A stretch of DNA of 64,000 nucleotides from Roseobacter fucihabitans (GTDB lineage: Bacteria > Pseudomonadota > Alphaproteobacteria > Rhodobacterales > Rhodobacteraceae), in NCBI RefSeq assembly GCF_014337925.2, contig NZ_CP143423.1, forward strand, positions 3,130,501 to 3,194,500, read 5' to 3'. Under the pieces are notes generated by a model that saw nothing but the letters and a program-made list of their open reading frames with translations, was not told the origin of the DNA and did not search any database. The stretch's first letter is position 1, and each line of letters starts with the position of its first letter. Positions 1 through 7,262 of the stretch are shown here, one piece after another. Made by a program: the position numbers and the translations under genes.

Positions 1-14
1 CCAAGGCGTTTCCC

Positions 15-707
15 ATGTCCTTTGACCGTACCCTTAAAATCGCCCCCTCTATCCTCGCGGCGGATTTCGCCAATTTCGGCTCGGAATGCGAAGCTATCGA
101 AGCACAGGGTGCCGATTGGGTCCACGTCGATGTGATGGATGGGCATTTCGTACCCAACATCACCTTCGGCCCCGCGACCTGTGCCGCGATCCGCCCGCAT
201 ATCAAGGGCGTGATGGACGTGCATCTGATGATCTCCCCCGTCGATCCCTATATCGATGCCTTCGCACAGGCCGGTGCCGATGTGATCACCGCCCATATCG
301 AGGCGGGTCCGCACATCCACCGGACCCTTCAAGCGATCCGTGGTGCGGGTGCCAAGGCAGGTCTGGCGCTTAATCCCGTCACCCCGGCCAATACGGTGGA
401 ACACCTACTCGACATGGTCGATCTAATCTGCGTGATGACCGTAAATCCCGGTTTTGGCGGCCAGAAATTCATCCACTCCCAGATCGACAAGGTGCGCCAA
501 CTGCGCGCGATGATTGGCGATCGCCCCGTACATATCGAGATTGACGGCGGCGTTGATCCTTCCACGGCACCCTTGGTCGCAAATGCCGGCGCGGATGTTC
601 TGGTCGCCGGTTCCGCCGTGTTCAAGGGCGGCTCGGTATCCGACCCCGCACCTTACGGCGCAAACATCCGCGCCATCCGCGACGCTGCAAATGGTACCTA
701 CGTCTGA
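15..707 (+). CDS. rpe: ribulose-phosphate 3-epimerase
   Basis: Interconverts D-ribulose 5-phosphate and D-xylulose 5-phosphate in the pentose phosphate and Calvin pathways; cytosolic metal-dependent TIM barrel. The 230-residue product has the usual family length. It opens with the family signature KIAPSILAADFANFG (residues 8-22), then HVDVMDGHFVPN. The four expected metal ligands are present: H37, D39, H70 and D177 (in EIDGGV), with the phosphate/loop motif NPGFGGQ at 144-150. The gene is complete; only 14 bases precede its ATG, so its upstream operon context is outside the window. It is followed by a palindromic repeat and a convergent thioesterase remnant. Confidence 0.97.
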   Translation: MSFDRTLKIAPSILAADFANFGSECEAIEAQGADWVHVDVMDGHFVPNITFGPATCAAIRPHIKGVMDVHLMISPVDPYIDAFAQAGADVITAHIEAGPHIHRTLQAIRGAGAKAGLALNPVTPANTVEHLLDMVDLICVMTVNPGFGGQKFIHSQIDKVRQLRAMIGDRPVHIEIDGGVDPSTAPLVANAGADVLVAGSAVFKGGSVSDPAPYGANIRAIRDAANGTYV

Positions 708-732
708 GGGCTCACAGACCGATAGGGTGCGC

Positions 733-760
733 GTGTAAGGTGGGCTTCAGGCCACCTTGG
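733..760 (+). repeat. 3'-end hairpin repeat, copy 1
   Basis: A 7-bp stem (AAGGTGG at 737-743, CCACCTT at 752-758) with an eight-base loop lies between the convergent ends of rpe and the thioesterase remnant. The same element, including the flanking GTAAGGTGG, recurs after irr (58564-58590) and after fabI (61799-61827). In all three cases it is in the same orientation relative to a minus-strand or plus-strand gene that ends just before it. It probably acts as a terminator or mRNA 3'-end stabiliser, although there is no long T tract. Confidence 0.7.
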
Positions 761-775
761 CCCCAGCGCAGATTT

Positions 776-1131
776 TCACGAAACCCGTTTGAACACACCA
801 GACGCCTTGGCGATCAAAACACCTGCTTCACCCCGCACCTCCGCCTCCGCATGGACGATCTTGCGCCCCCCACCTGAAACATGGCCGGTGGCCACGACCT
901 TTCCGGCGGTCACGGCGGCGACGAATTGCGTGTTCAACGTCACCGTCACCACGCGCGACAACACCTCCCCACCAAAGCTGAAAGAGGCGGCAAAACCCGC
1001 GGCGGAACCCAGCATCATCGCTAGTATCCCCCCATGCAGCGTGCCGTTACGGTTCAGATGTTGCGACGCGATCTCAAGGCTCACCTCAGCCCGCCCCGAT
1101 ACCGGGTCCAGATCGACCTATAGCCGATCAA
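776..1131 (-). pseudogene. PaaI-type acyl-CoA thioesterase, body (5' end severed by Tn3)
   Basis: Hotdog-fold thioesterase of the PaaI/YdiI type, which hydrolyses acyl-CoA thioesters. The readable body from GTG 1084 has 102 residues and contains the family core LNRNGTLHGGI (HGG motif) and a typical beta-sheet tail. Codons upstream of that GTG still encode a family-like N-terminus, VDLDPVSGRAEV, showing the true start is further out, but a TAG at 1118-1120 interrupts it. The Tn3-family element starts at about 1137. The missing first residues appear on the other side of the transposon (about 4888-4901), directly after the acyl-CoA dehydrogenase stop codon. The gene was therefore the last one of the beta-oxidation operon and is probably dead, unless the shortened 102-residue form is made. 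Confidence 0.72.
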
Positions 1132-1136
1132 CCAAG
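1132..1136. repeat. candidate Tn3 target-site duplication, left copy (CCAAG)
   Basis: CCAAG here and at 4883-4887 bracket the transposon ends. Removing 1137-4882 plus one copy restores a continuous minus-strand reading from a GTG at 4901-4899 (MARKGLVDRL) into the thioesterase body, apart from the TAG at 1118-1120. This supports the assignment, but five bases alone are weak evidence. Confidence 0.5.
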
Positions 1137-1178
1137 GCCTGGTACGCACGAAGTGGGTTAAGACCGGCAAGGTTTCAG
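1137..1178 (+). repeat. Tn3-family left terminal inverted repeat
   Basis: Imperfect inverted match to 4841-4882. The shared blocks read inward are GTACGCA, GAAG, GGG, TAA, CGGCAAG and TTTCAG. The length of about 40 bp fits Tn3-family termini, which are usually 38-48 bp. The exact outer base is uncertain by one or two positions. Confidence 0.75.
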
Positions 1179-1279
1179 AGTTTGGTTTGAGCTGTTGGCA
1201 ACGAGTATTGTTTCGCAAATATATTCCGATATTGATTTGAATTGGAATATGCATGCAACAGATTTGGTCGGATTAGGAG

Positions 1280-4176
1280 TTGCGGGCGCACTGGATCGTA
1301 AGTGATGCGGAGCTTGGTCTATTGAAGGGCATGTCTGAGCCGCGACGTCTGACGCTTTGCTATTACCTCAAGTATTTTCAACTCCACGCGCAGTTTCCCA
1401 GATCGTTGGATTTTGTCTCTCCACAGGTTCTTAAGTTTTTGGCGTCGCAGATTGGTAGCGCCGATGGTGATGGGCTTCCCGTCGTTCCGAAGAGAACAGA
1501 TTGTTTTTATCGACGCCAGATTATCGCGTTTGTTGGTATCAGGCACTTTGACAAGAAGGCCCGCGCGGTTTTCCTGGATTGGTTGGTCGAGCCCGTTTTG
1601 CCGAGCGCCCCAAATGAAGCGACATCGGACGCAGCCATTACAGAATGGTTCTTGTCCATGCGAATGATCCGCCCCAAGGCCAAAGCCCTGCGATCCTGGC
1701 AAAGGCAGAGCGCCGGTTTGAGCGCATTCTGTTTGCCAGGATCGCAGGGCGGCTTCCCGATGACCATCGGGCGCGCCTTGATGCCTGCTCGAGACGGCGG
1801 CTGGCCTTTCTCCCTTTGCCGGAGTGTCGCGCAGTTCCGGTGCAGCCAGCGTCGAAAATCTGCTCAGAACGGTTTCACGCCTGGAAACCGTTTGTGCAGT
1901 CGGCTTGGATCAGACGATCCTGGCGGATGTGCATCCTGATATTATTGAACGGTTTTGGTTGCGGGCGGGCACAGAGGATGCGTGGGACATCCGGATGAGA
2001 CGCGATATGCTTTGCTATGCTGTTTTCTTATTCCCCGCGCAGCAGAGTTGAGCGACGCACGCGGTGATCTTCTGATCAGCATCACCCACAAGATATCTGC
2101 CCGTGCGGAAACCAAGGTCATCAAGGAGCTTGTGACCGAGTTTCGCAAGGTCGAGGGCAAGACGACGCATCTGTTCAAGATGGCGCTCGCGGCAGAAGCT
2201 GAACCGACCGGTCGAGTGTGCGATGTGATTTTCCCTGTGGTCAGTCAGACGACGATAAGTGGTCTGGCCAATGAATATCGTACCGAGAACCCGTCATTTT
2301 CATACCGCGTGCATCGTAAGATACGCCGATCTTACGCGCAGCATTACCGGCGCATTCTTCCGGTGATCCTCAAGACGCTCACCTTTCGGTCAAACAATCA
2401 GAGCTGGCGCCCGCTTCTGGATGCCCTTGAAGTTTTGATCACAGACACAAGCAGGAAACCGCAATACTTTTCTCTCGATGAGGTGCCGCTGGACGGTGTT
2501 GTCAGACCCAAGGGGCGAGATATTGTCATTGAACCCGGACCCGGCGGGCAACCCCGCCTCAACCGCCTCGACTATGAGATTTATGTCCTTCAAAGCCTGG
2601 GGGAGCGTCTGCGCACCAAGGCAGTATGGATTGAAGGCGCGACCAGGTGCTGCAATCCGGATCAGGATTTGCCACAGGATTTTGACGATAGAAAAGAGCA
2701 GTATTTCCAGGATATTGGACAGCCATTGGAAGCGGATCTTTTCGTCGAACGCCTCAAGGGTGATCTCATCACCGCCCTGGACGTTTTCGACCGCGATCTG
2801 CCCTCCAACAAAGACGTGGTGCTGAAATCGCGGAGCGGCAAAACCCGGATATCGCTCAAACCACCGGAGGCTCAGGATGATCTGGCCATGCTGGATGCAC
2901 TGAAGGAGGAATTGACCCGCCGATGGCCCATGACCCGCCTGTTGGATGTGCTCGGGGAAGTCGATCTGCGCATCGGCCTCACCAAATCCTTCCCCACGGC
3001 AGGCGCGCGACAAACCCTGTCCGGTGATGAGGTATCCCGCAGGCTTCTACTGGCGCTCCATGGGATCGGTACCACTATCGGGCTAAAGGCTGTCGCGGCC
3101 GGACCGTATAATGTGACCTACAAAGAGCTGCTCTATATTCGGCAACGGTTCATACACAAAAATGCATTGCGCGCCGCAACCCGTGCCATTGCCGATGCCA
3201 CGAACCGCATTCGCGCCACAGACATCCGGGGCGATGGCAGCAGCAGTTATGCGTCAGATTCTACCCAATTTGCATCCTGGGATCAGAACCTGATGACCGA
3301 GTTGCATCAGCGTTATGGCGGGCGGGGTGTCATGATCTACTGGCACGTCGATGCGAAGGCGACCTGCATCCATTCGCAGCTGAAACAGGTATCTTCCTCA
3401 GAAGTGGCGTCGATGATCGAGGGCGTTTTACATCACGGTACCGATTTGGAGATTGATCGCCAGTTTGTTGACACCCACAGCCAGAGCGTTGTCGGCTTTG
3501 CCTTTTGTTATTTGCCGGGGTTTGAGCTCATGCCCCGGTTTAAAGGAATAGCACGTCAAAAGCTGGTGCGGGCTCTTCCAAAACCCGAACGCACCCATCC
3601 AAATCCTGATCCGCTGTTTGCACCCAAGCCGATCAATTGGGACCTGATCACTCGGCACTATGATGCAATGATCAAACTGGCGGCGGCCCTGAAACAACGC
3701 ACCGCGGAACAAGAGGCCATTCTACGCCGTTTCATCCGCGGCCAACCGGCCAAAGTCACCCGGTGTTTGCGGCTCTTTTGGAACTCGGCAAAGCAGCCAG
3801 GACGATCTTCCTGTGCCAATACCTCAGTGACAAAGGTTTGCGCCGCGAGATCAATTCTGGCCTAAACGTGATTGAACGCTGGAACGGGGTGAACGACTTC
3901 ATCTTCTACGGCAACGGTAATGAGCTGGTGTCCAACCGGCGCGACGACCAGGAGATCCCGGTTCTGTCATGGCATCTATTGCAGGCCAGCATGGTCTATG
4001 TGAACACACTCATGATCCAGGATGTCCTCGCGGATCAGGTGTGGCGCACGAAAATGACCGCCCGCGATATGGCGGCACTGAACCCGCTGCCATACAGCCA
4101 TATCAACCCATACGGTGTCTTTGACCTCGATATGACCACGCGCCTGCCCCTGAACGATATACTGGTGGCGGCATGA
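1280..4176 (+). pseudogene. tnpA: Tn3-family transposase TnpA (frameshifted)
   Basis: Replicative DDE transposase remnant of about 965 codons. It begins at a TTG after GGAG with an N-terminal DUF4158-like region (HWIVSDAELGLL). The coding signal then changes frame four times: near 1690, near 1825, near 1990 and near 3755. Homology-like segments read FERILFARIAGRLP, then ENLLRTVSRLE, then RYALLCCFLIPRAAEL, then a long piece from 1955 to about 3760. Catalytic candidates are the Asp in ASDSTQF (about 3257), the Asp in WHVDAKATCIHSQ (about 3350) and the Glu in NVIERWNG (about 3874). The C-terminus carries the SNRRDDQE and VYVNTLMIQ motifs typical of Tn3 enzymes. Every shift is in the same direction (-1), so either decay or systematic base undercalls could explain it. 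Confidence 0.9.
1685..1750. repeat. perfect 19-bp inverted repeat inside tnpA
   Basis: GCCCTGCGATCCTGGCAAA at 1685-1703 is repeated as its exact reverse complement at 1732-1750, with a 28-base loop. It lies at the place where the tnpA reading frame first shifts. A perfect 19-bp match inside coding sequence is unlikely by chance. It may come from a local inversion/duplication or template switch linked to the frameshift. Confidence 0.8.
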
Positions 4177-4287
4177 CCTGTTCCAAAACTCATAATAAAC
4201 GGAACGATATTTTGTGCGTTCAAAACCAGCGCCTTACAGAATCCGCAATTCCGTTCCGTATCAGCGCATCAAAACAGGCGCAAAACC
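4177..4287 (+). other. tnpA-tnpR spacer, likely res region remnant
   Basis: The 111 bases between the transposase stop and the resolvase start are richer in A and T than their surroundings and contain repeated GTTC/GGAAC words (AACGGAACG near 4200, TTCCGTTCCG near 4250). Tn3 elements carry the resolution site next to tnpR, so this is its expected place. Individual resolvase subsites could not be delimited. Confidence 0.4.
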
Positions 4288-4821
4288 ATGCTGATCGGCT
4301 ATGCGCGCGTTTCCATGACAGGACAGAACCTTGAAGCACAAATAGAGCCCCTTCAGGCCAAGGGCTGTGACAAGATATTCCAGGAGAAACTGACTGGGTT
4401 TGATCGCCGCCGCCCGCAACTGGAAAAAATGCTGAGCGCCCTTCACCCAAATGATATGCTCATCGTCACCAGCCTTGACCGGTTGGCGCGATCTACGCAT
4501 GATCTCTTTGTGATAAACCGAAAAGTGGAAGTCGCAGAGGCAACGTTCCGATCACTCCGAGAGCCCTGGGCGGACACTACAAGTTCGATGGGAAAGTTCT
4601 GACTTACTGTTTTTGAAGGACTTTCCGAGCTGGAACGAAATCACATCAATGAACGGACAAATGACGGAAGCGCCTCCGCACAAAAACGCGGTGTGAAATT
4701 TGGCAGAAAGTTCAAACTCGCAATGCATCAACAAGACCAGGTCAGAACCATGCTTCACAAAGGGCAACCACTCCACGCCATCGCCCGCCACTCGTTTGGG
4801 CGACGACAATCGACAGGATAA
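4288..4821 (+). pseudogene. tnpR: serine resolvase TnpR (premature stop)
   Basis: Site-specific serine recombinase that would resolve Tn3 cointegrates. The product starts LIGYARVSMTGQNLEAQI, with the catalytic Ser in YARVS, and continues with LIVTSLDRLARST and EPWADTTSS, all hallmark resolvase motifs. A TGA at 4600-4602 stops it after 104 residues. The same frame goes on with LTVFEGLSELERNHINERT and a C-terminal region with GVKFGRKFKL to a TAA at 4819-4821. The gap in homology is therefore a single nonsense codon rather than a frameshift. The final DNA-binding helix-turn-helix also ends abruptly. Non-functional as written. Confidence 0.88.
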
Positions 4822-4840
4822 AACGGGTAACGCAGCTCAG

Positions 4841-4882
4841 CTGAAAATCTTGCCGTTTTTACCCCCCTTCTTGCGTACTGGG
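4841..4882 (-). repeat. Tn3-family right terminal inverted repeat
   Basis: Reverse complement of the left end with the same conserved blocks (GTACGCA, GAAG, CGGCAAG, TTTTCAG), followed outside by CCAAG at 4883-4887, the candidate target duplication. It includes a run of six C at 4862-4867 where the left end has a less regular G-rich stretch. Confidence 0.75.
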
Positions 4883-4887
4883 CCAAG

Positions 4888-4901
4888 CCCTTGCGCGCCA
4901 C
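4888..4901 (-). pseudogene. 5' fragment of the split PaaI-type thioesterase
   Basis: On the minus strand a GTG at 4901-4899 follows the acyl-CoA dehydrogenase stop by about 11 bases, with GAGG at the stop codon as a possible ribosome-binding site. It encodes MARKG before the sequence enters CCAAG and the Tn3 end. Joined to 1131 downward, the frame reads LVDRL, then a TAG, then VDLDPVSGRAEV, as expected for the N-terminus of the thioesterase at 776-1084. The fragment is very short, so the assignment rests on the restored frame and the operon position. Confidence 0.5.
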
Positions 4902-4912
4902 TCACGGCAACC

Positions 4913-6043
4913 TCAGGCGGAGAGGGCAATGAACCGCTCCAGATGATGATCACAATCGCCAAACCTGTGATCGGCCATCACAATGCACTTGGCCAGATGC
5001 GCTAATTCGTATTCCTGCGTCATGGCGATGCCTCCGTGCATCTGGATCGTCTCTTCCGCAACCAGCCGCCCCACACGCCCCATCATATTTTTTGCCGCCG
5101 CCACATAACGCTCACGCGTAACCCTGTCGCTCGCAACATGCCCCGCCGCATTGATCACAGCAGAGCGCGCCTGCTCTACCTCGATCAACATATCCGACAT
5201 CCGATGCGCCAAAGCCTAAAAACTGCCAATCGGGCAACCGAACTGTTTGCGCGTCATCAAATACTCCTGCGTCAGCGCCACCGCCGTCTCCATCGTCCCC
5301 AGCGTCTGCGCGCATTGCGCCACGCTTGCTGCCGCGACCCGTGCCTCAATAGCCTCAAACATCTGCCCCGCCCGACCAAGACGCGCGCTTTCCCGTAGGC
5401 GCACATCCTCCAAGAGGACCTCACCCGCACGGCCGCCCGCCACCAGCCCATAGCCCTGAACGATCACGCCCGCTGTCTCGCGCGGCACGACAAACAACGA
5501 AATCCCCACCTGATCATACACCGCACCGCTCTCGCGCGCCGACACGATCAACATATCCGCAGCTTCGGCATTGACCACCACGGCCTTGCGCCCACTCAAC
5601 ACAATCTGGCCGCTCTGCGCTTTGGCCGTCGTTTCCACCCGGTTGAGGTCATAGCGGCTTGCCGGCTCACCATGGGCAAAGGCCAGATGCATCCGCCCCG
5701 CGATCACATCCGCGATCATTGCCTTCTGCGCCGCATCCCCCACATCCGCGATCAACCCACCGGCCAGCACGCCTGTATCCAGAAATGGCTCAACGACGCC
5801 CACGCGGCCCAATTCTTCGAACACCACGGCCAGATCGAACCCACCGCCGCCAAAGCCACCGATGCTGTCGTCAAACAACGCACCGATCACGCCCAAATCC
5901 GCCAGCTCCTGCCAAATCTGCGGCGACATCCCCGCATCGCCGGCCAAAATCTCATTGCGCACGCCTGTGCCGTATCGTTCTCGCAGAAACCGGCGCAAGC
6001 TGTCCTGCAACATCTGCCGCTCCTGGGTCAAATCAAAGTTCAT
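4913..6043 (-). pseudogene. acyl-CoA dehydrogenase, PimD-like (internal amber stop)
   Basis: FAD-dependent acyl-CoA dehydrogenase, second (small) member of a pair like PimC/PimD of dicarboxylate beta-oxidation. The first 275 residues (MNFDLTQERQML...) run to MTRKQFGCPIGSF. A TAG at 5216-5218 then interrupts the frame, which continues directly with ALAHRMSDMLIEVEQARS and the C-terminal MHGGIAMTQEYELAHL. Family members read QFGxPIGSFQALxHR here, so a CAG Gln codon has become TAG by one C-to-T change. The combined length of about 376 residues equals the family norm. The start overlaps the stop of the upstream dehydrogenase by 4 bp. The enzyme is presumably inactive, because the C-terminal helical domain is lost. 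Confidence 0.88.
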
Positions 6044-7239
6044 TTCGCCCCTCTCAACCTCGCCTTGGCGATGATTTCGCGCTGGATTTCATTGGATCCG
6101 CCAAAGATCGACAGCTTGCGGTTGTTGAAATACTGCTTTGCCACCGGCCCCGCCTGCAGCGGATCGGGCGGCGCATCATTGGAGCCTTCAACCGCCTCGG
6201 AGGCAAAGGGCATGGCGTAAATCCCCGCCGCACGGCGCGCCAGATCGTTGATTTCCTGCCGGATCACCGTGCCTTTGGCCTTGAGCATGGAGCTTTCCAC
6301 GCCCGATGCCTGCCCCGCCGCCGCCTTTGAGATCATCCGCAAATTAGTGGTGGACATCGCCATCAAATCAATCTCCACCTGCGCCAGCCGCGCGGCGAAA
6401 TGGGGGTTCTCGATCAACAGCCTACCGCCCGCCATCTCGGCGCGCGCGATGCGTTTGACCGCCGTCAGCCCGGACTGCGAAAACCCGATACCCGCAATAT
6501 TCGTGCGCTCATGTGTCAGTAGATATTTGGCATAAGTCCAGCCCTTGTTCTCCTCCCCCACAAGGTTTTCCACCGGCACGCGCACATCGCTGAACCACAC
6601 CTCATTGACCTCCGCACTACCATCCAGCAGCACGATGGGGCGTACTTCGATGCCGGGCGTTTCCATGTCGATGAGCAGGAACGAAATCCCCTCCTGTGGC
6701 TTGGCTGCTTTGTCCGTGCGCACCAGGCAGAATATCATGTTGGCGTGCTGGCCCAGCGTCGTCCATGTCTTCTGCCCGTTGACCACGTAATGATCCCCGT
6801 CGCGTATGGCTGCACAGCGCAGTGAGGCCAGATCGGACCCCGCCCCCGGCTCGGAATAGCCCTGACACCACCAGTCTTCCCCACTCAGAATGCGCGGCAA
6901 CCAGTGATCCTGCTGCGTCTTGGAACCGAACTTCTGCAACACCGGGCCCAGCATAGACAACCCGAACGGCACGATGCGCGGCGCATGAGCCAGCGCGCAT
7001 TCCTCTTCGAAAATATGGCGCTTCACCGCGTCCCATGCGGCCCCGCCAAAGGCCACCGGCCAGTTCGGCGCGAGCCAACCCCTGGCGTTCAGAATGCCAT
7101 GCCAACGCTCATGATCCGCTTTGCCCAACACCGCCCCCCGGCGCACTTTCTCGGATAAATCAACGGGCAAGGAACGCGCCAAAAACGCGCGCACCTGCGC
7201 GCGAAAGGCCAGTTCCGCTTCGCTATATCTCAGATCCAC
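6040..7239 (-). CDS. acyl-CoA dehydrogenase, PimC-like large subunit
   Basis: Flavin enzyme that introduces the alpha,beta double bond in acyl-CoA. The 399-residue product has the N-terminal helical domain, the middle-domain signature CQGYSEPGAGSDLASL (about 125-140), the substrate/flavin region QKTWTTLGQHANM, and the C-terminal IFGGSNEIQREIIAKARL typical of the family. It lies 23 bp downstream of the hydratase/dehydrogenase gene and overlaps the next dehydrogenase by 4 bp, so the three are probably one transcript. The pairing of two dissimilar dehydrogenases resembles pimC-pimD of pimeloyl-CoA degradation. Substrate length or type cannot be read from the sequence, so the Pim assignment is by analogy. 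Confidence 0.9.
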   Translation of the reverse strand: MDLRYSEAELAFRAQVRAFLARSLPVDLSEKVRRGAVLGKADHERWHGILNARGWLAPNWPVAFGGAAWDAVKRHIFEEECALAHAPRIVPFGLSMLGPVLQKFGSKTQQDHWLPRILSGEDWWCQGYSEPGAGSDLASLRCAAIRDGDHYVVNGQKTWTTLGQHANMIFCLVRTDKAAKPQEGISFLLIDMETPGIEVRPIVLLDGSAEVNEVWFSDVRVPVENLVGEENKGWTYAKYLLTHERTNIAGIGFSQSGLTAVKRIARAEMAGGRLLIENPHFAARLAQVEIDLMAMSTTNLRMISKAAAGQASGVESSMLKAKGTVIRQEINDLARRAAGIYAMPFASEAVEGSNDAPPDPLQAGPVAKQYFNNRKLSIFGGSNEIQREIIAKARLRGAK

Positions 7240-7262
7240 ATCCGCCCCTCTTTCCTATCCGC

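Larger units (their letters stand above)
1137..4882 (+). mobile_element. decayed Tn3-family transposon (about 3.75 kb)
   Basis: It contains a tnpA-like DDE transposase remnant and a serine resolvase remnant, flanked by imperfect terminal inverted repeats. The left repeat (about 1137-1178) and the reverse complement of the right repeat (about 4841-4882) share GTACGCA, GAAG and CGGCAAG blocks in register; 21 of 26 positions match from 1150 and 4870 inward. CCAAG lies immediately outside both ends (1132-1136 and 4883-4887), matching the 5-bp target duplication expected for this family, although the repeats are then offset by one base. No passenger gene is visible. Both element genes are broken, so it should be immobile on its own. 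Confidence 0.85.

Noticed and set aside
5216-5218. Amber codon recoding (pyrrolysine or suppressor) in the acyl-CoA dehydrogenase
   Set aside because: Family position is a plain Gln, no pyl-type genes are visible, and neighbouring genes in the operon are also broken; nonsense mutation is simpler.
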